Shown in pieces: positions 60,406-64,000 of a DNA stretch of 64,000 bases. This DNA comes from Luteimonas huabeiensis HB2 (GTDB taxonomy: Bacteria > Pseudomonadota > Gammaproteobacteria > Xanthomonadales > Xanthomonadaceae), in NCBI RefSeq assembly GCF_000559025.1, contig NZ_JAAN01000010.1:124001-188000 (forward strand), written 5' to 3'. The notes below the pieces were generated by a model. It searched no databases, was not told where the DNA came from, and saw only the letters and a list, made by a program, of their open reading frames with translations. Numbering within the stretch: the first letter of the stretch is position 1; every line of letters starts with the position of its first letter. Position numbers and translations under genes: made by a program.

Positions 60406-62676
60406 ATGAACCAACCCGAATCAGACGAGTCGGCGCCCGGCCGGCGCGGCCAGGGTGTGCGATCGCACGCGGCCGATGCGTTCGTCGCGGTGCGCGCGTG
60501 GGGGCGGCGGCGCCGCCGCGGGCTGCGCGCCTGCGCATGGACGCTGGCCGCGCTGTGGGGACTCTACCTGCTCGCGGCCAACGTCTTCCTCAACACCGAG
60601 GTCGGCGAGCGCGTCGTCAACCGCAAGCCGGAGCGCTTCCACGCCGAATGGCGCTGGGCGGCGAGCCTGTATCCCGGTCACGTCCACGTGCGCGACGTGC
60701 GCATGCGCGGGCGCTCGCGGGCGACCGGCTGGGAGGCCGAGGCCACCCGCGCGACCGGCCGCATCCAGGTGCTGCCGCTGCTGCGGCGGCAGGTCCGCAT
60801 CGGCACCGTGCGCGCCGAGGATGTGGCGCTGGCCACCGACCGGTCCCGCCGCAGCGAGGAGGACGCGGCGCCGCCCGCGGCCGGCGCCGCGCCGCGGCGC
60901 TCGCCGTGGCGCCTGCGCATGGACGAGATCAGGACCGGCACGCTGCGCGGCCTGCGGTTCGACGATTGGCGTTTCGAGGGCGGCGGCGAGGCCGCGTTCG
61001 GCTTTTCCAAGGTGTTCGGCGGCGGTGCGCTGGAGATCTTCCCGTCCCGCCTGGACATGCCGCGCGCCTCGGTGCGGTACGGCGAACTGCGCGTGTTCGG
61101 GAACGGGCCGCTCCGCTTCGATCTGGCGCTGCCGCCGCACCGGCCGCAGGAGGCGCCGGGCCGGCGCAAGCTCGGCATCGCCGACGCGCGCCTGCAAGCG
61201 CACGGCGAGGTGCCGGGGCTGGCGCTGGTCGAAGGCGAGGACGGGCGCATCGGCTGGCGCATGGACGCCGAGCCGGGCCGGCTGGATGCCGACCTGGCCC
61301 TGGTCCGCGGCGAACTGCAGCCCGGCGGCAGCGTGCGCCTGCAGACGCGCCTGTCCACCGCCGGCGACGACGCCGCGCCGGCGCAGCGGCCGCTGCGGGT
61401 GGACGCGGAGATCGCCGAGGGCGGAGTGGAGGTGCGGGCGCGGATGCCGCGCCAGGCCGATCGCCCGGGTTTCGTCGAGGCGCGGCTGCGCAGCGCGCAG
61501 CGCCGGCTGGACGCCGAATCCGCGCTCGACTGGGTGCGCACGCTGTCCGGTCGCGTCGCGCTGGCCTGGCGGTTCGGCTCGCTGCGCTGGATCAACCCGC
61601 TGCTGCCGGCCGAGGGCTGGCTGCGCCTGCAGGGCGTGGCCGACGTCGAGGCCGACCTGCAGCTCGAGGCCGGGCGGCTGGCGCCGGGCAGCACCGCGCG
61701 CATCCGCGATGCCGAGTTGCGCGCGCAGGTGTTCGACAGCGTGTTCTCCGGCCAGGCCCGGGTGGACGCGCGGGTGGAGGGTGACGATGCGGCGCGGCGC
61801 ACGCGGGTGGAGATCCTCGCCGAGCGCTTCGCCGTGGCCGCGCTGCGCGAACCGGACGCGCAGTACCTGCGCGGGCGCGACCTGCGGCTGGACCTGGAGG
61901 CCGACGGCGATCTGGCCGCGTTCCGCCGCAGCCTGCAGGCGCACCTGCGTTTCCAGGATGCGCAGATCCCCGACCTGCGCGTCTACAACCGCTATCTGCC
62001 CGGCGACAGCCTGCGCCTGCTGTCGGGCTCCGGCACCCTCGGCGGCGACCTGCGCATCGACCCGCAGGGCGAGGTGGTGCGGGGCGACATCGATCTGCGC
62101 GGGCGCGGGGCCGGCATCCGCGTCGGCGCCTCGGAGCTGCACGGCAACCTCTCGGTGGCCGGTGCGATGCGGCGGGAGCGCGAGGGCCGGCGCGACTACC
62201 GCCTGCAGCCGCTGCGCCTGCAACTGCGCCAGGTGCGCCTGGCCGGCGCCGACGACGCGCCCTGGTGGGCGGACGTGGATCTCTCGGGCGCGCGGCTGAC
62301 CTGGCGCGAGCCGTTCGCGGTCGACAGCGACGTGCGCCTGCGGATGAAGGACGCGAGCCTGTTGTTGTCGCTGTTCGCCGAGCGCACCGCGTTCCCGCGC
62401 TGGATCGGCCGCATCGTCGATGCCGGGGAGGTCGAGGCCACCGCGCGCACCCGCGTGCGCGGCGGCGAGCTGATCGTGGACGGGCTGGAGGCGCGCAACG
62501 ACCGCGTGGACCTGCAGGCGCGGCTGCGCGTGGCCGACGGCACGCCGCAGGGCGACCTGTACGCGCGCTGGGGCGTGCTGGGCGTCGGCGCCGAGCTGCA
62601 GGGCGGCGAGCGCCGGCTGCACACGCTCGGCGCCCGCGAGTGGTACCGCGCGCGCCCGCCGCTGCTGCCGCGCTGA
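60406..62676 (+). CDS. AsmA-like/DUF748-type envelope protein
   Basis: 756 residues. A cytoplasmic Arg-rich start (RAWGRRRRRGLRACAW) precedes one membrane helix (~46-66; LAALWGLYLLAANVFLNTE). The remainder is a long beta-rich periplasmic region, typical of AsmA/TamB-like bridge proteins (KPERFHAEWRWAASLYPGHV, HGNLSVAGAMRRER). Such proteins carry phospholipids between membranes; that role is inferred. It ends GERRLHTLGAREWYRARPPL. It converges on the RND gene with 22 bp between stops. Confidence 0.7.
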   Translation: MNQPESDESAPGRRGQGVRSHAADAFVAVRAWGRRRRRGLRACAWTLAALWGLYLLAANVFLNTEVGERVVNRKPERFHAEWRWAASLYPGHVHVRDVRMRGRSRATGWEAEATRATGRIQVLPLLRRQVRIGTVRAEDVALATDRSRRSEEDAAPPAAGAAPRRSPWRLRMDEIRTGTLRGLRFDDWRFEGGGEAAFGFSKVFGGGALEIFPSRLDMPRASVRYGELRVFGNGPLRFDLALPPHRPQEAPGRRKLGIADARLQAHGEVPGLALVEGEDGRIGWRMDAEPGRLDADLALVRGELQPGGSVRLQTRLSTAGDDAAPAQRPLRVDAEIAEGGVEVRARMPRQADRPGFVEARLRSAQRRLDAESALDWVRTLSGRVALAWRFGSLRWINPLLPAEGWLRLQGVADVEADLQLEAGRLAPGSTARIRDAELRAQVFDSVFSGQARVDARVEGDDAARRTRVEILAERFAVAALREPDAQYLRGRDLRLDLEADGDLAAFRRSLQAHLRFQDAQIPDLRVYNRYLPGDSLRLLSGSGTLGGDLRIDPQGEVVRGDIDLRGRGAGIRVGASELHGNLSVAGAMRREREGRRDYRLQPLRLQLRQVRLAGADDAPWWADVDLSGARLTWREPFAVDSDVRLRMKDASLLLSLFAERTAFPRWIGRIVDAGEVEATARTRVRGGELIVDGLEARNDRVDLQARLRVADGTPQGDLYARWGVLGVGAELQGGERRLHTLGAREWYRARPPLLPR

Positions 62677-62698
62677 GCGGGGGCGTCGCGCCGCGCGC

Positions 62699-64000
62699 CT
62701 ACGCGGACGCGCCGGCGCCGGCGCGTCGCCGCGCGAAGCGCGCGCGCAGCCGCGCCAGGGCCAGGAACGCGGCGGGCGTGGTGTAGAGCGTCAGCCACTG
62801 GCTGACCAGCAGGCCGCCGACGATGGCGATGCCCAGCGGGCGGCGCATCTCCCAGCCTTCGCCGGTGGCCAGCATCAGCGGCAGGATGCCGAGCAGGGCG
62901 GCGATGCTGGTCATCAGGATCGGGCGGAAGCGCAGGCTGGCCGCCTCCAGGATCGCGGCCTCCGGCGTCAGCGCGCGCTCGCGCTGCGCGGCCAGGGCGA
63001 AATCCACCATCAGGATGGTGTTCTTCATCACCACCCCGACCAGCAGGAACAGGCCCAGCAGCGAGATCAGGTCGAGCTCGTTGCCGAACAGCAGCAGCGC
63101 CAGCAGCGCGCCGATGCCGGCCGAGGGCAGGATCGACAGGATCGCCAGCGGCAGCACGAAGCTCTCGTACAGCACGCCCAGCACCAGGTACACCGCCAGC
63201 ACCGCGCCCAGGATCAGCCACAGCTGGCGCTCGCGCATCTCCTGCAGGCTGCCGGCCTCGTCGCCGAGCTTGGCGATCACCTCGGTGGGCAGCATGATCC
63301 GCGCCATCGCCGCATCGATCGCCTCGACTGCCTCGCCCAGGCTCACCCCCGGCGCCAGCGCGAAGCTGACGTCGGTGGCGACGAACTGCTCGCGGTGCCG
63401 GATCCGGTCCGGGGCCATGCCGTAGGACCAGGTCGCGAACGCCGACAGCGGCACCCGGCGGCCGTCGGCGCCGATCGCGTGGACCTGCTCCAGGGTGTCC
63501 GGGGTCTGGGTGTAGCGCGGGTCCAGCTCCATCACCACCCGGTACTGGTTGAGGCTGTCGTAGAGGGTGGCGACCTGGCGCTGGCTGAAGGCGTTGTTGA
63601 GCACCGTCGCGATGGTGCGCATGTCCACGCCGTAGCGGGCGGCGGCGTCGCGGTCGATGTCGAGCACGACCTGGCGCATGCCCTCGTCGCCGCTGGAATC
63701 CACGTCGGTCAGCTGCGGCAGCGCGGCCAGCGCGTCGCGCACCCGCGGGGTCCACTCGCGCAGCGGGGCGATGTCGCCGGACAGCAGCTGCAGGTCGTAG
63801 TTGCCCTCGTTGTTGCCGCCGCCGCCGCCGATGCGGATGTCCTGGTCCACCCACAGGCCGATGCGCCCGCCCGGGATCTTCGGCTCGCTGGCGCGCAGGC
63901 GGTCGATGACCTCGCGGCTGGAGACGCCGCGTTCGGCCAGCGGCTTCATCTGGATCATGATGAAGCCGTTGTTGACCCCGGTGTCGCCGCCGATGTAGCC
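62699..64000 (-). CDS. RND efflux permease, MdtB/MdtC-like (C-terminal part)
   Basis: The last ~433 residues of an RND pump; the start is beyond the window. It begins in the periplasmic loop (GVNNGFIMIQMKPLAERGVS), runs through TM7-12 with LWLILGAVLAVYLVLGVLYE, FGNELDLISLLGLFLLVGVV, MKNTILMVDFALAAQRERAL and RFRPILMTSIAALLGILPLM, and ends with a short basic tail. The GNELD motif and overall length fit the MdtB/MdtC subgroup more than AcrB. Adaptor and partner genes should lie upstream, outside the window. Confidence 0.92.
   Translation of the reverse strand, partial: GYIGGDTGVNNGFIMIQMKPLAERGVSSREVIDRLRASEPKIPGGRIGLWVDQDIRIGGGGGNNEGNYDLQLLSGDIAPLREWTPRVRDALAALPQLTDVDSSGDEGMRQVVLDIDRDAAARYGVDMRTIATVLNNAFSQRQVATLYDSLNQYRVVMELDPRYTQTPDTLEQVHAIGADGRRVPLSAFATWSYGMAPDRIRHREQFVATDVSFALAPGVSLGEAVEAIDAAMARIMLPTEVIAKLGDEAGSLQEMRERQLWLILGAVLAVYLVLGVLYESFVLPLAILSILPSAGIGALLALLLFGNELDLISLLGLFLLVGVVMKNTILMVDFALAAQRERALTPEAAILEAASLRFRPILMTSIAALLGILPLMLATGEGWEMRRPLGIAIVGGLLVSQWLTLYTTPAAFLALARLRARFARRRAGAGASA

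Noticed and set aside
60421..62622. A 733-residue minus-strand frame over the AsmA-like gene
   Set aside because: Antisense composition (His, Gln, Arg, Ala) with no start or domain. The plus-strand reading has a membrane helix and beta-rich pattern.

Overview
The window is about 64 kb of gene-dense, very GC-rich chromosomal DNA from a gammaproteobacterium. Gene content and order point to the Xanthomonadaceae/Lysobacteraceae (Lysobacter/Luteimonas-like). The main evidence is the cluster cutA-dsbD-tlpA-aroQ-accB-accC/prmA-DUF3426-fis-purH-purD next to pagL-groES-groL, the acnD-prpF methylcitrate pair, two TonB-dependent receptors, and the REP-like and low-complexity intergenic repeats. No species can be named from the sequence alone.

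Layout. 1-9.3 kb: the end of a protein acetyltransferase, dinB, small conserved genes, gph, a cobalamin-riboswitch-controlled btuB, an msrC-type GAF protein coupled to a TfoX-C protein, and bioD. 9.4-14 kb: an AcrAB-type RND efflux operon without an outer-membrane channel. 14-19 kb: a phasin, queD, and acnD-prpF. 19.08-20.08 kb: a scar beside tRNA-Met holding decayed pieces of a DUF1778/GNAT toxin-antitoxin pair and probably of a tyrosine integrase. 20.2-21.7 kb: rppH, then a Fur-box-preceded bfd and bfr. 21.7-26.1 kb: a two-gene signalling operon (REC with degenerate GGDEF-EAL, plus a hybrid histidine kinase). 26-31 kb: DUF4126, DUF6776, erpA, nudC and an MFS-PlsC fusion. 31-37 kb: a phosphorus-scavenging divergon (phoD, TonB receptor, GDPD) with a PhoB-box-like repeat between the divergent genes. 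37-53 kb: thioesterase/LysR/AKR, then the long minus-strand housekeeping cluster, interrupted by a plus-strand pair of unknown genes. 53-56 kb: pagL and groESL with both a sigma-32 promoter and a CIRCE element. 56-64 kb: a membrane protein, a Ser/Thr kinase with TPR-like repeats, a DUF6445 protein, an AsmA-like protein and the end of an MdtBC-type RND permease.

Regulation is unusually readable: cobalamin riboswitch, Fur box, Pho box, CIRCE plus sigma-32 promoter, and two palindromic operators (phasin, RND operon). Several genes have a -10 box only 6-7 nt before the start codon, which suggests leaderless mRNAs. Two families of intergenic repeats recur, one of them inside accB-accC and one supplying the C-terminus of a small protein. 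I found no CRISPR array, rRNA, intact mobile element or origin.
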